DNA of 64,000 nucleotides from Bradyrhizobium stylosanthis (GTDB lineage: Bacteria; Pseudomonadota; Alphaproteobacteria; Rhizobiales; Xanthobacteraceae): NCBI RefSeq assembly GCF_001641335.1, contig NZ_LVEM01000004.1:934100-998099 (forward strand). Reading direction: 5' to 3'. Below the pieces are notes generated by a model that did not search any database, was not told the DNA's origin, and saw only the letters and a program-made list of their open reading frames with translations. Positions 1 through 8,861 of this stretch are shown piece after piece; position 1 is the first letter of the stretch; each line of letters opens with the position of its first letter. The position numbers and the translations under genes were made by a program.

Positions 1-518
1 GCGTGATCGCGCGGCTCACTCCCCAATGCAGCGGACTGATCCTCAATGCGAATGGCGATCCCACACGCTTCGCCGCGTTCGACCTGCAGGTCATCGCAGA
101 CGATGTCCCCAACTTTCCCGGCCCGCTCGCCGGCATTTTGGCCGCGCTCGACTGGACCGCGGCGAACCGGCCTGAGATCGAATGGGTGCTCAGCGCCGCC
201 GGCGATTGCCCGTTCCTGCCGCGCGATCTCGTCGCGCGCCTGCATGAGGCACGGGCACGGGAGAACGCGCAGCTCGCGGTTGCTGCATCCGGCGACCAAT
301 CCCATCCGGTGATCGGCCTGTGGCGCGTCGCCCTGCGCGATGAGCTGCGCCATGCGCTCGTGGTCGAGGACCTCCGCAAGATCGACCGGTGGACCGCACG
401 CTATCCGCTCGCGACGGTGACCTGGCCGACCGAGCCGCTCGATCCGTTTTTCAACGCCAACACGGTCGAGGACATCGCCGAGGCGGAACGGCTCGCGGCG
501 CTCGACGACGCGGCGTGA
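1..518 (+). CDS. mobA: Molybdenum cofactor guanylyltransferase MobA, 5' truncated by window edge
   Basis: MobA attaches GMP to molybdopterin in the cytoplasm to make the bis-MGD cofactor. The visible 171 residues are the central and C-terminal part of the family. AGDCPFLP near residue 66 matches the metal/nucleotide-binding Asp region, SHPVIGLW the substrate-side strand, and FFNANTVEDIAEAE the usual FFNINTPEDL-type tail. The reading frame is open to the window edge, so the N-terminal GTP-binding loop (LAGGxSxRMG) lies outside. The cofactor genes at 2.3-7.5 kb suggest a shared Mo theme, but a convergent gene and a flavin monooxygenase lie between them. Identification is by remembered family motifs. 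Confidence 0.85.
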   Translation, partial: VIARLTPQCSGLILNANGDPTRFAAFDLQVIADDVPNFPGPLAGILAALDWTAANRPEIEWVLSAAGDCPFLPRDLVARLHEARARENAQLAVAASGDQSHPVIGLWRVALRDELRHALVVEDLRKIDRWTARYPLATVTWPTEPLDPFFNANTVEDIAEAERLAALDDAA

Positions 519-525
519 TCTCGCC

Positions 526-825
526 TTACGATTTTGGAAACTCGTTGAGGAGCTGCATCCAGATGATCGCGAAGGCGATCAGGCCGCACAGCCCGACGGC
601 CGTGGTGAAACGCGGCAGGCGCCCGATGGCCACCAGCAGCCAGGCCGGCAGGAAGAACAATCCGAAGACCATGCCGAGCGGGAATACCGCGAGCCACTGA
701 AAGCCGGTGCCGTCGCCGGGCGGGACATGGGCGATGAAATAGAAGGTGTAGAGCCAGAACAGCGTCCCGGCGCCTGCGACCAGCGCGGCGATCTTGCGAA
801 AATTGAGGGGTATCGACACGGTCAT
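526..825 (-). CDS. Small membrane protein, unknown function
   Basis: A 99-residue protein with three predicted membrane segments (roughly residues 10-32, 42-66 and 72-95) separated by short polar loops, one containing HVPPGDGTGFQW. The ATG at 825 is chosen because the extra 18 upstream residues are Arg/Pro-rich and precede the first hydrophobic segment without a plausible role. It converges on mobA, ending 7 bases from its stop. No family was recognised. It may be a conserved inner-membrane protein of rhizobia. Confidence 0.6.
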   Translation of the reverse strand: MTVSIPLNFRKIAALVAGAGTLFWLYTFYFIAHVPPGDGTGFQWLAVFPLGMVFGLFFLPAWLLVAIGRLPRFTTAVGLCGLIAFAIIWMQLLNEFPKS

Positions 826-935
826 GGCCTGGCTCACAGGCCTTGGTCGCGGCGGCAGACTTTGCGGTTCACGCGGCATCGAACCGTATCCGGGCAGGCC
901 ACGACCAATGAGAGGGACATTGCCGCGGACGAACC

Positions 936-1172
936 ATGGCCGACTCTCTCCTGAACGCCGTCTTCGCAGTCGTCGATTTCGTGGTCGAGATGTCGGCCGC
1001 GATCGACAACACGAAACGGCTGAGCCGGCAGGCCACCGGAAGCGACAAGATCGTCGAGGTGCCAGAGGACCCGAAGCCGCTGCCGCCTGCCGCGCAGCGT
1101 GCGCTCGCCGAGGCGGAAGAACGCGAACGCCTGCGCGATCAGGCCGCCAGCGGCACCGACCAGGCGTCGTAG
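936..1172 (+). CDS. Small hypothetical protein
   Basis: A 78-residue reading frame starting with an amphipathic helix (residues 2-22) and ending in an Ala/Glu/Arg-rich charged helix (PPAAQRALAEAEERERLRD). No family was recognised. It is transcribed away from the membrane protein at 526-825, and its last 34 bases overlap the 3' end of the convergent monooxygenase gene, which weakens the call. Its composition is protein-like rather than the Arg/Pro-rich type of antisense artefacts. Confidence 0.5.
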   Translation: MADSLLNAVFAVVDFVVEMSAAIDNTKRLSRQATGSDKIVEVPEDPKPLPPAAQRALAEAEERERLRDQAASGTDQAS

Positions 1173-2269
1173 CCGTAGACCCAGCTCGTATCGGTCCGCT
1201 CCTTCAGCCAGATATTGGCGCGCGAGGTCTCCTGCACCCGCGTGGTCCGCCCTTTCCGTGTCGCCTCGAAACGGCGGAATGCATCCGCGACGCCATCGCG
1301 GTCAGCACCGTCGAGGCAGCGCGACAGCACGGCGGCATCCTCGATCGCCATAGCCGCACCCTGCGCCATGTAGGGCGTCATGGGATGGCAGGCATCGCCG
1401 AGCAGCGTCACCTTGCCGACCGCCCAGCGATCGAGCGCCTCGCGATCCATGATCGCCCATTTGTGCACGTCGGGACATGCCGCGAGCACTTTTCCGACCT
1501 GAGGATGGAAACCTTCGAACGACGCACGGAGGTCGCGCACGTCACCCTTCGCCGACCATGACTCGACGCGGAAGTCCGGCTCGGGCTGGCTGGTGACGAG
1601 ATAGACCTCGCTGCGATCCGGCTTGACGTAATAGATCACGATGTGGCGGTCCTCGCCCCACCATTTGGTGCAGTCGTCGATCTCCTCCCCGCCGAGCAGG
1701 GCGGCCGGATAAGTGGTGCGATAGGCGATGCGGCCGGTGAACCTCGCCGGCGCGGTGTCGAACAGGATGTCGCGCACCGTCGAATGCACGCCATCCGCGC
1801 CGACCACCGCATCGGCAACGGCGCTGGTGCCGTCGGCGAATGTCAGCCGGACGCCATCGCCGGTCTCGTCGAGACCAACCAGCTTGTGATTCAGCTTCAC
1901 GACATCGGCAGGAACGACGCTCGCCAGCGCCGCGTGCAGATCGCCGCGATGGGCGAGCAGGTAGGGCGCGCCGAACTTCTCTTCCGCGCTCTCGCCGAAA
2001 ATCATGTCGAACTTGATGTCGCCGCTCTCCCAGTCGCGATTGTTCCAGGAGCGCGGGTAGAACGCGTGCTCGCGCATCCGCGCCTCCAGCCCGAGCGCGC
2101 GCAGCACCTTCATGGCGTTGCAGCCGATCTGGATCCCGGCGCCGATGCGGGCGAACTTGGAGGCTTGCTCGTAGACCGTGACGTCGACGCCCACGCGTCT
2201 CAGCGCCGCGGCGGTCGCAAGCCCGCCCATGCCGGCACCGACGATCGCAACCGAAAGCGGCCTTGCCAT
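1139..2269 (-). CDS. FAD-dependent monooxygenase, 6-hydroxynicotinate 3-monooxygenase (NicC)-like
   Basis: A 376-residue group A flavoprotein hydroxylase. GAGMGG near residue 9 is the FAD dinucleotide fold, GADGVHS near 160 is the conserved DG motif, and GDACHPM near 285 binds FAD phosphates. Several stretches resemble Pseudomonas NicC as I remember it: TKWWGEDRHIVIYY, AQGAAMAIEDAA and the C-terminal WVYGYD. The likely reaction is NADH- and O2-dependent ring hydroxylation of a hydroxylated pyridine or benzoate. The ATG at 2269 puts GAGMGG at the usual distance from the N-terminus; the frame extends further up but would run into the moeA gene. Salicylate hydroxylase is the main alternative. 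Confidence 0.85.
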   Translation of the reverse strand: MARPLSVAIVGAGMGGLATAAALRRVGVDVTVYEQASKFARIGAGIQIGCNAMKVLRALGLEARMREHAFYPRSWNNRDWESGDIKFDMIFGESAEEKFGAPYLLAHRGDLHAALASVVPADVVKLNHKLVGLDETGDGVRLTFADGTSAVADAVVGADGVHSTVRDILFDTAPARFTGRIAYRTTYPAALLGGEEIDDCTKWWGEDRHIVIYYVKPDRSEVYLVTSQPEPDFRVESWSAKGDVRDLRASFEGFHPQVGKVLAACPDVHKWAIMDREALDRWAVGKVTLLGDACHPMTPYMAQGAAMAIEDAAVLSRCLDGADRDGVADAFRRFEATRKGRTTRVQETSRANIWLKERTDTSWVYGYDAWSVPLAA

Positions 2270-2318
2270 CGCGTCCCCCACCCTGTCGCGCGGCTTGAGC
2301 GCCGCGTCGTCGTCTACT

Positions 2319-4280
2319 CTAGGCAGGCCGGAAGCCTGCTCGCTGCAGCGCCGCGCGCGCCGCGTCCGAGCCGAGCGCATCGAGAAACGCCTGCACCGCC
2401 GGACGGTTCTTGCGCGCCGTCACCAGCGCGAAATCATAATGCTCCTCGGCGAGCGGAATGAAACCGAGTCCGGTTGCATGGGCGACCGGCGCAATGGTCA
2501 TGCCCCAATCGGCGCGGTGCTGTGCGACGGCAGCGGCGACGGCGTTGTGCGAGCGCGGCTGGTTCCAGTAGCCTTCCGGGCGCACTCCGCCCAGCAGCCG
2601 GTCGATCAGGATGCGCGTGCCGGCGCCCTGGTTGCGGTTGACCATGATGCAGGCGGCATCGGCGAGTGCGGCGGCGACCGCATCCTTCGCGCTCAGGCCC
2701 TCGAAACGCGTGTCGCCCTTGCGGAAGACGATGCCCTGCATCCGCCGCCAACCGGGGACGAGCTCGAGGCCTTCGACGAGATAGGGCGTGTTGTAGGTTT
2801 CGCTCTTGTCGTCGAACAGATGGATCGGCGCGAGATCGCATTCGCCGCGCTTGGCCGCCGCGAGTCCGCCGAGGCTGCCGACCGCGATCGAGCGCACCAT
2901 CAGGCCGGCATGCGCAAGCTGCGCCGTGACGAGGTCGAGGCCGGTGCAATGGCTGCCGACGATGACGAGATCGGGCACCCGCACATGCGGCGTGAACAGC
3001 GTCACCTCGGTCTCGGTGCCCGCCGGCATCTGGTCGGCGAGCGCGTCGATGCGCAGGAAGCCGTCGGCCTGCGCGAACGAGGTGATCGCACCGGAGCCTT
3101 TGCCGGAGGGATAGGCGATCAGGCCATTGCTGCCCTCGACCAGCGAGACCATGACGAATTCGGTGCGGCCAAGTTCGGAGGCGATGCGCACCGGCACGGT
3201 TGCGGTCACCTTGGCGTCGGAGCGCGGCGGCATGCCGGCCATCCGGCGCAGCACCGGCACGATCATGTCGTGGAAGGTGAACATCGCCGAGGTCGGAAAG
3301 CCCGGCAGGATCACCACCGGCTTGCCGTCGCAGACTGCAAGACACAGCGGCTTGCCGGGCTTGAGCGCAACGCCATGGGCGATGATGCCGGGCTGGCCGA
3401 GCCGGCCGATGATGCGGTGAGACAGATCACCCGCGCCTTTCGAGGTGCCGCCGGAGAGCACCAGCATGTCGGCGTCAGCCAGCGCGCTGCGCATGGCGGC
3501 TTCGAGCCTGGCCTCATCGTCGGGAATAGCGCCGAGAAAGATCGCCTCGCCGCCATTCTCGTCGATCGCGGCCGCGACGATCGCGCCGTTGGTGTCGTAG
3601 ATCTCCGCGGGCGCGAGGCTTTCGCCGGGCTGCACCAGTTCGTCACCGGTCGAGATCACGGCAACCCGCGGCTTTCGCGCGACCGTCACCTCGGCGATGC
3701 CGCAGGCCGCCAGCATGCCGATCTCGCGCGAGCCGATGATCGTGCCGGCGCGCAGCAGCGCCTCGCCGCGCGCGATGTCGGAGCCGGCATAGGACACGAA
3801 CTGTCCGGGCGAGACGGCGCGTCGGACGTCGATCGCATCTAGGCCGGCCGGCTGGGTGTGCTCGACCATGACGACGGCATCGGCGCCGCGCGGCACCGGG
3901 CCGCCGGTCGCGATCGGCGTGGCTGTGCCGCCGGCGACCTGCATCCTCGGCGCGGTGCCGCAGTGGATGGTCTCGTCATTCAACACCAGCCGAACCGGCG
4001 CGCCCTCACCCGCAGCGGCGAGGTCCGCCGAGCGGACGGCAAAGCCGTCGACATTGGAGCGGTCGAACGGCGGCACATCGATCGGCGCGGTGACATCTTC
4101 CGCCAGCGCCGTGCCGAGCGCATCGCCGAGCTTGCGTAGCTCGCTCGGGATCGCGCGCGGGAACAATGCAGCCTCAAAGCGCGCCAGCGCATCCTCGCGT
4201 GAGAGGATCTTGAGGAACTGCTCCTGTTCGAGCGCGCTGCGGTCTGGCGGTTTTGGGATCATGGTCATGCCGGAACCCAT
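2319..4280 (-). CDS. MoeA-type molybdopterin molybdenumtransferase fused to a PBP_like domain
   Basis: A 653-residue two-part protein. Residues ~30-430 are MoeA: DRSNVDGFAV, the MPT-binding SGGTSKGAGD and LPGFPTSAM motifs, then the C-terminal domain. MoeA inserts metal into adenylylated molybdopterin. Residues ~445-650 are a periplasmic-binding-protein-like module with SHCTGLDLV near its start and NRNQGAGTRILID; the latter is the signature shared with the HTH regulator at 6605. This matches the PBP_like (PF12727) architecture known in archaea and bacteria. The gene starts one base after the stop of the upstream MoeA-like gene with GGGAG in front, so the two are probably translationally coupled. 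The metal preference (Mo or W) cannot be read from the sequence. Confidence 0.92.
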   Translation of the reverse strand: MGSGMTMIPKPPDRSALEQEQFLKILSREDALARFEAALFPRAIPSELRKLGDALGTALAEDVTAPIDVPPFDRSNVDGFAVRSADLAAAGEGAPVRLVLNDETIHCGTAPRMQVAGGTATPIATGGPVPRGADAVVMVEHTQPAGLDAIDVRRAVSPGQFVSYAGSDIARGEALLRAGTIIGSREIGMLAACGIAEVTVARKPRVAVISTGDELVQPGESLAPAEIYDTNGAIVAAAIDENGGEAIFLGAIPDDEARLEAAMRSALADADMLVLSGGTSKGAGDLSHRIIGRLGQPGIIAHGVALKPGKPLCLAVCDGKPVVILPGFPTSAMFTFHDMIVPVLRRMAGMPPRSDAKVTATVPVRIASELGRTEFVMVSLVEGSNGLIAYPSGKGSGAITSFAQADGFLRIDALADQMPAGTETEVTLFTPHVRVPDLVIVGSHCTGLDLVTAQLAHAGLMVRSIAVGSLGGLAAAKRGECDLAPIHLFDDKSETYNTPYLVEGLELVPGWRRMQGIVFRKGDTRFEGLSAKDAVAAALADAACIMVNRNQGAGTRILIDRLLGGVRPEGYWNQPRSHNAVAAAVAQHRADWGMTIAPVAHATGLGFIPLAEEHYDFALVTARKNRPAVQAFLDALGSDAARAALQRAGFRPA

Positions 4281-4281
4281 A

Positions 4282-5409
4282 TCACTCCCACATCAGATAA
4301 GCATCGACCGGCGCGCCCGCCGCAAAACCCTCGTGGCTGGCGGGAATAATCAGCCATGCATCGGCACGGGCGATGGCCTGGAACGGCCACTCCCCCACCG
4401 CAAGCGGCATCCAGGCGCGCTGTTCCTCAGCGAGCAGCACGATCTCGGCGATACCGACGCTGGACGCAATTTTTCGCGCCAGCGGCAGGCTGATTTGCCG
4501 GCGCGGCCGCCGTGCCGACAGACGGTCGATGAGCGGAAGCACGAGCGCGAGCCAGCCCGCGAGCGCATGATCCGGCGAGCCGGGCAACGCGACGGCGGGA
4601 ACCTTGCCGAGCCGCCCGACCGCAGCGGTGCGGCCGGGCTGAAGCGCGATACCATGGGCGAGCACCTCGCCGCGCCGAGCCAGTGCAGTCACCGCCGCAT
4701 CCTGACGGCCAAGCCCGCTGCCGCCGACAATCACCAGCAGGTCGCAAGCGGACGCCTCGAGCACGGCGGCGATCGATGCTTCATCGCGCGCGGCCGCCTC
4801 GAACGTCTGCACATCAAGTCCCCCTGCACGCGCGATGCCGGCGATCATTTGCGCCGCCGTCGTCGCGCCCGGCACGTTGACGATCCGCAGCCGCGGCCGA
4901 CGCACGCTCAGCCGGTCCATCGCTGCGGCGCCCGCGAGCAACAGGGCGGCCGCACCGACCGGATATCCTTCCGCACGATCTGTCGCGCCCGCGGCGATGT
5001 CGCCTCCGGCGCGCCGGACACCCTGCCCCGGCACGGCCTCGGCAAGCACCTGCACCAGCGGCCCCGATGCCTCCACGGCGTCGGCATCGAGCACACAGTC
5101 GCATCCCCCAGGCATCGCATCGCCGGCATCGACCCAGACCGGGGCTATTGCAAGAGGGAGCGGCGCATAGGCGGAGGCGCCGACGAGATCGCTGGCGCGC
5201 AGCGCCCAGCCATCCGCGGCAGCGATGTCGTGAGGCGGATATGCCGCCACCTGCGGCGAGCCTGCAGCGACGCAGCCAATCGCTTCCGCCGGCGGCAACG
5301 CAACCGGCGCAACGGGATCGACGCCACGCAGCAACGCGGCGAGTGCGGTGTCGAGCGGCGTCAGCGATGGCGGCAGGCGCTGGGTCATGCGCCATGATGG
5401 ATCACGCAT
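4282..5409 (-). CDS. MoeA-like molybdopterin-binding protein
   Basis: About 375 residues with MoeA-like layout: DIAAADGWAL (equivalent to D-S-A-M-D-G-x-A), IVGGSGLGRQDAAV and LPGSPDHALAGW. It is more diverged than the fusion downstream; the MPT-binding loop is intact but NxxxDG is DIAAADG. Having two MoeA paralogues in one operon with TupA suggests separate duties, for instance MPT adenylylation/binding versus metal insertion, or Mo versus W; this is inference. The start is uncertain: a TTG at 5424, ATG at 5409 and ATG at 5388 are all in frame without a clear Shine-Dalgarno. It ends one base before the next gene and begins 18-34 bases after tupA. Confidence 0.85.
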   Translation of the reverse strand: MRDPSWRMTQRLPPSLTPLDTALAALLRGVDPVAPVALPPAEAIGCVAAGSPQVAAYPPHDIAAADGWALRASDLVGASAYAPLPLAIAPVWVDAGDAMPGGCDCVLDADAVEASGPLVQVLAEAVPGQGVRRAGGDIAAGATDRAEGYPVGAAALLLAGAAAMDRLSVRRPRLRIVNVPGATTAAQMIAGIARAGGLDVQTFEAAARDEASIAAVLEASACDLLVIVGGSGLGRQDAAVTALARRGEVLAHGIALQPGRTAAVGRLGKVPAVALPGSPDHALAGWLALVLPLIDRLSARRPRRQISLPLARKIASSVGIAEIVLLAEEQRAWMPLAVGEWPFQAIARADAWLIIPASHEGFAAGAPVDAYLMWE

Positions 5410-5442
5410 CGCCCGGTTTGGCAACCGCTGCAGGCGCGGATG

Positions 5443-6276
5443 TCAGCCGGCCGACTTGTCCGCATTCGGGAAGAACAGCTGCTGCCCGTCGACCTTGTAG
5501 CCGGCAATCGCAGCCTGCCCCTCCGGCGAGATCAGCCAGTCGACGAAGGTCTGCCCGAGCTCCTTCTTCACGTTCGGAAACTTCTCGGGGTTCATCAGCA
5601 TCACGCCGTACTGGTTGAGCAGCCGCTTGTCGCCTTCGACGACGATGTCGAGATCGCCGCGATCGCGGAAGGCGATCCAGCTGCCGCGGTCCGAGAGCAC
5701 GTAGGCGTTCGCCGTGCGCGCGGCCTCGAGCGCCGCGTCCATGCCCTGCTTGGCCTCGCGATACCAGGCGCCCTTGGCGCTCGCGATGTCGATGCCGGCG
5801 ACGATCCAGAGCGCGAGCTCCGCGGCGTGCGTGCCGGAGCGATCGCCGCGCGTCACGAACGGCGCGCCCTTGGCCTCGATCGCCTTGAGCGCGGTCGCGA
5901 TGTCCTTGCCCTTCACGCCGGCCGGATCGCTCTTCGGTCCGATCAGCACATAGTCGTTGTACATCACGTCGAAGCGCTTCACGGCAAAGCCGTCGGCGAC
6001 GAACTTCTCCTCCTGCGGCCGCGCATGCGTCAGCACGACGTCCGCCTCGCCCTTGCGTGCACCGTCGAGCACCTCGTCGGCGCGCCGCGCGATGACCTTC
6101 ACGTCGATGCCGGTCTTGTCGCGGAAGATCGGCAGCAGATGATCGAGCAGGCCGGACTCCTGCGTCGATGTCGTCGTGGCCAGCACGATCGCGCGATCGT
6201 CCGCAGACGACGCCTCAGGCCCAAAGGCAAGGCCGCAGAGAAGCGCGAATGCAACGAACAGGCGGCGAGCGGCCAT
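5443..6276 (-). CDS. tupA: Tungstate/molybdate ABC transporter substrate-binding protein TupA
   Basis: A 277-residue exported protein. Residues 1-25 are a Sec signal peptide ending near ASSADD. The mature start ATTTSTQESGLLD is the family hallmark (TTTSxxxxGLxD) whose Thr/Ser residues bind the oxyanion. TRGDRSGTH further on is the second oxyanion-binding loop. It binds tungstate (or molybdate) in the periplasm for a TupBC permease/ATPase, but neither subunit is present in the window. It is the first gene of an operon with two MoeA-like genes. AGGGAA sits about six bases before the ATG. The divergent regulator starts 328 bp away. Confidence 0.92.
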   Translation of the reverse strand: MAARRLFVAFALLCGLAFGPEASSADDRAIVLATTTSTQESGLLDHLLPIFRDKTGIDVKVIARRADEVLDGARKGEADVVLTHARPQEEKFVADGFAVKRFDVMYNDYVLIGPKSDPAGVKGKDIATALKAIEAKGAPFVTRGDRSGTHAAELALWIVAGIDIASAKGAWYREAKQGMDAALEAARTANAYVLSDRGSWIAFRDRGDLDIVVEGDKRLLNQYGVMLMNPEKFPNVKKELGQTFVDWLISPEGQAAIAGYKVDGQQLFFPNADKSAG

Positions 6277-6604
6277 GAGCTGGTTCCCTTCGATATGACG
6301 CGATCATGATGACCGATTGCGCCGCCCTCGTGACGCCATCGCGCTACCGTCCGGGATATTTCGGCAACGCACGACGCGGCGTGGCGACTGCAAGACCGCC
6401 GATCGCATGCGCGTTCGCGACAGCCGCAAGGTCCACGCCATTCGCGCGCGCGAGGATCGTTCACCAAAGCGGAAATCGCGTGCGCGGATGTGTTGCAAAG
6501 CAACGAGATGATCGGGCATGGTTCCGGCGGACATAAAATGAAATGCAGAATTCCACCTGCGACGAACGTCCAAAAAGAAGCAAGAATTTGCATAGGAATG
6601 CAGG
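6277..6604. other. Divergent intergenic region between tupA and its presumed regulator
   Basis: 328 bp with no gene. It must hold the promoters of both tupA (leftward) and the HTH-PBP_like regulator (rightward). Near the regulator start AATGCAG occurs twice, each followed closely by GAATTCC (6541-6554 and 6597-6615), which could be an operator; this is only a visual similarity. No ModE-type palindrome was recognised. Confidence 0.4.
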
Positions 6605-7498
6605 ATGGAATTCCTGACGACCAGCGAAGCCGCTGACTATCTCCGACTTGGCGAACGCAAGCTCTACGAACTCGTCACCACCGGTGCGATCCCCTGCAGC
6701 AAGGTGACCGGTAAGTGGCTCTTCCCTCGCCATGAGCTCGACCTCTGGGTCCTGTCGGGCCTCGCGCGTCCCGCGGGCATGCTGACCACGGAGCCGCCGC
6801 CCGTCGTGGGCGGCAGCCAGGACGAACTGCTGGATTGGAGCCTGCGCGAATCCGGCTCCGGCTTGGGATCGATGAGCGAGGGCAGCGCGCGCGGGCTCGA
6901 ACGGCTGCAGCGCGACGAAGTGATGGCGGTGGCCGTGCACTTCCACAGCCTGGATGCCGCCGGCAACCTTGTCGCCGACGCCAGTGTGACGGCGCTGCGG
7001 GACGCTCCGGACCTGCATGACGCGCTGCTGGTCGCCTTCGTGCGCCGCGAGCAGGGCCTCGTGCTTCCGCCGGGCAATCCGAAACGGCTGCGCGGCCTCG
7101 CCGACGTGCTCGCGGTCGGCGCCCGGATGGCGATGCGACAACAAGGCACAGGCGCGCAGATGCTGCTCGACGCGCTGCTCAAGCGCGCGGACGCGACGGT
7201 GCGGGATTTGCGCCGGGTGGAGACGCCGGCCCTCACCGGGCCGGATCTCGCCGAGATGGTCCGCGCCGGTCAGGCCGATTGCGGGGTGGCGACGCGCGCT
7301 GCGGCGCGCTCGGCCGGCCTCGATTTCGTGCCGCTGGTCTGGGAGAATTTTGATCTCGCAATGCGGCAGCGCAGCTATTTCCGCCCTGCCATGCAGGCGT
7401 TGATACGGTTCCTGAGCGAACGGCGGCTGCGCCAGCGCGCCGAGGAGCTGACCGGCTACGATCCCTCCCCCGCCGGGCAGGTCCGCTTCGCGGCCTGA
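6605..7498 (+). CDS. HTH (excisionase/MerR-like) transcriptional regulator with PBP_like sensor domain
   Basis: 297 residues. Residues 1-55 (FLTTSEAADYLRLGERKLYEL...TGKWLFPRHELDLW) are an HTH_17/excisionase-type DNA-binding domain. Residues ~65-285 form a PBP_like module with RQQGTGAQMLLDALL, mirroring NQGAGTRILIDRLL in the MoeA fusion. The combination is known in one-component regulators of Mo/W genes in rhizobia and other groups. Divergence from the tupA-moeA operon makes that operon its likely target. The ligand could be molybdate, tungstate or a cofactor; the sequence does not decide. Activation or repression is unknown. Confidence 0.85.
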   Translation: MEFLTTSEAADYLRLGERKLYELVTTGAIPCSKVTGKWLFPRHELDLWVLSGLARPAGMLTTEPPPVVGGSQDELLDWSLRESGSGLGSMSEGSARGLERLQRDEVMAVAVHFHSLDAAGNLVADASVTALRDAPDLHDALLVAFVRREQGLVLPPGNPKRLRGLADVLAVGARMAMRQQGTGAQMLLDALLKRADATVRDLRRVETPALTGPDLAEMVRAGQADCGVATRAAARSAGLDFVPLVWENFDLAMRQRSYFRPAMQALIRFLSERRLRQRAEELTGYDPSPAGQVRFAA

Positions 7499-7601
7499 CA
7501 TTGACGCCCGCCCCAAAATAGTTGCAAAAGAAACCAATTCAGCCGGGCCGTACCCGGCGAAGGCAACACCGGCCAACGCGCCGGGTCAGGGGAGGACAAG
7601 C

Positions 7602-8831
7602 GTGAAGCCAACGAGATTTGGACTGCCGGTCGCGGCCGCCATTGCAGCGATGCCCTTGGCGGCGACCCTGCTACCGGGTGCCGCCATGGCGCAGGTGTCC
7701 GACGACGTCGTCAAGATCGGCGTGCTCACCGACATGAACGGTCCCGCCTCGGCGCCGACCGGCCAGGGCTCGGTGACCGCGGCGCAGATGGCGATCGACG
7801 ATTTCGGCGGCAAGGTGCTCGGCAAGCCGATCAGCATCATCGTCGGCGACCACCAGCTCAAGGCCGACATCGGCGCCTCGCTGGCGCGGCGCTGGTACGA
7901 CGTCGACCAGGTCGATCTCATCGTCGACGTGCCGGTCTCCGCCGTTGGCCTCGCGGTGCAGAACATCGCCAACGAGAAGAAGCGGCTGTTCATCACCCAC
8001 TCCACGGGCACCGCGGATTTCCACGGCAAGTTCTGCTCGCCTTACGCGATGCAGTGGGTGTTCGACACCCGCGCGCTCGCGGTCGGCACCGCCGATGCGG
8101 TGGTCAAGCGCGGCGGCGACAGCTGGTTCTTCATCACCGACGACTACGCCTTCGGCCACTCGCTCGAACGCGATGCCTCCAGCGTCATCACCGCCAATGG
8201 CGGCAAGGTGCTGGGCTCGGTGAGGCCGCCGCTGGCAACGCCCGATCTCTCCTCCTTCGTGCTGCAGGCGCAGGCCTCGAAGGCCAAGATCATCGGCATT
8301 GCCGCCGGTCCCCCCAACAACATGAACGAGATCAAGACCGGCTCGGAGTTCGGCGTGTTCAAGGGCGGCCAGCAGATGGCGGCGCTGCTGGCGCTGATCA
8401 CCGACATCCACGGCCTCGGCCTGCAGGCAGCCCAAGGCCTGCTGCTGACGACCTCGTTCTACTGGGACATGGACGACAAGACGCGCGAATGGTCGAAGCG
8501 CTACTTCGCCAAGATGAACAAGATGCCGTCGATGTGGCAGGCCGGCGTCTATTCCAGCGTCATCCACTATCTCAACGCCATCAAGGAAGCCGGTACCGAC
8601 GATCCGCTCAAGGTCGCCGCGAAGATGCGCGAGAAGCCGGTCGAGGATTTCTTCGCCCGCAACGGCAAACTGCGCGAAGACAATCTGATGGTGCACGACC
8701 TCTGGCTGGTGCAGGTGAAGACGCCGGAGGAGAGCAAGTACCCGTGGGACTATTACAAGATCCTCACGACGATCTCGGGCGACAAGGCGTTCGGCCCGCC
8801 GGACCCGGCGTGCGCGATGGTGAAGAAGTGA
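7602..8831 (+). CDS. Periplasmic ABC substrate-binding protein (HAAT/branched-chain type)
   Basis: 409 residues. The GTG at 7602 is preceded by GGGGAGGA, a strong Shine-Dalgarno. Residues 1-30 are a signal peptide cut after AMA. The mature start VVKIGVLTDMNGPASAPTG and the central RRGGDSWFFITDDYAFG-like hinge strand are typical of the Peripla_BP_6/Leu-Ile-Val-binding family. No livHMGF-type membrane or ATPase genes are nearby. It follows the Mo/W regulator by 103 bp on the same strand, so read-through is possible, but a functional link is not evident. In this family substrates include aromatic and short carboxylic acids. Confidence 0.88.
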   Translation: MKPTRFGLPVAAAIAAMPLAATLLPGAAMAQVSDDVVKIGVLTDMNGPASAPTGQGSVTAAQMAIDDFGGKVLGKPISIIVGDHQLKADIGASLARRWYDVDQVDLIVDVPVSAVGLAVQNIANEKKRLFITHSTGTADFHGKFCSPYAMQWVFDTRALAVGTADAVVKRGGDSWFFITDDYAFGHSLERDASSVITANGGKVLGSVRPPLATPDLSSFVLQAQASKAKIIGIAAGPPNNMNEIKTGSEFGVFKGGQQMAALLALITDIHGLGLQAAQGLLLTTSFYWDMDDKTREWSKRYFAKMNKMPSMWQAGVYSSVIHYLNAIKEAGTDDPLKVAAKMREKPVEDFFARNGKLREDNLMVHDLWLVQVKTPEESKYPWDYYKILTTISGDKAFGPPDPACAMVKK

Positions 8832-8861
8832 CGGTGTCGCACAGCTAGCCGCGCTGTCGGT

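Noticed and set aside
2270..2380. N-terminal extension of the NicC-like protein to 2380
   Set aside because: It would overlap the 3' end of the moeA fusion and adds Arg-rich residues before the FAD-binding GAGMGG.
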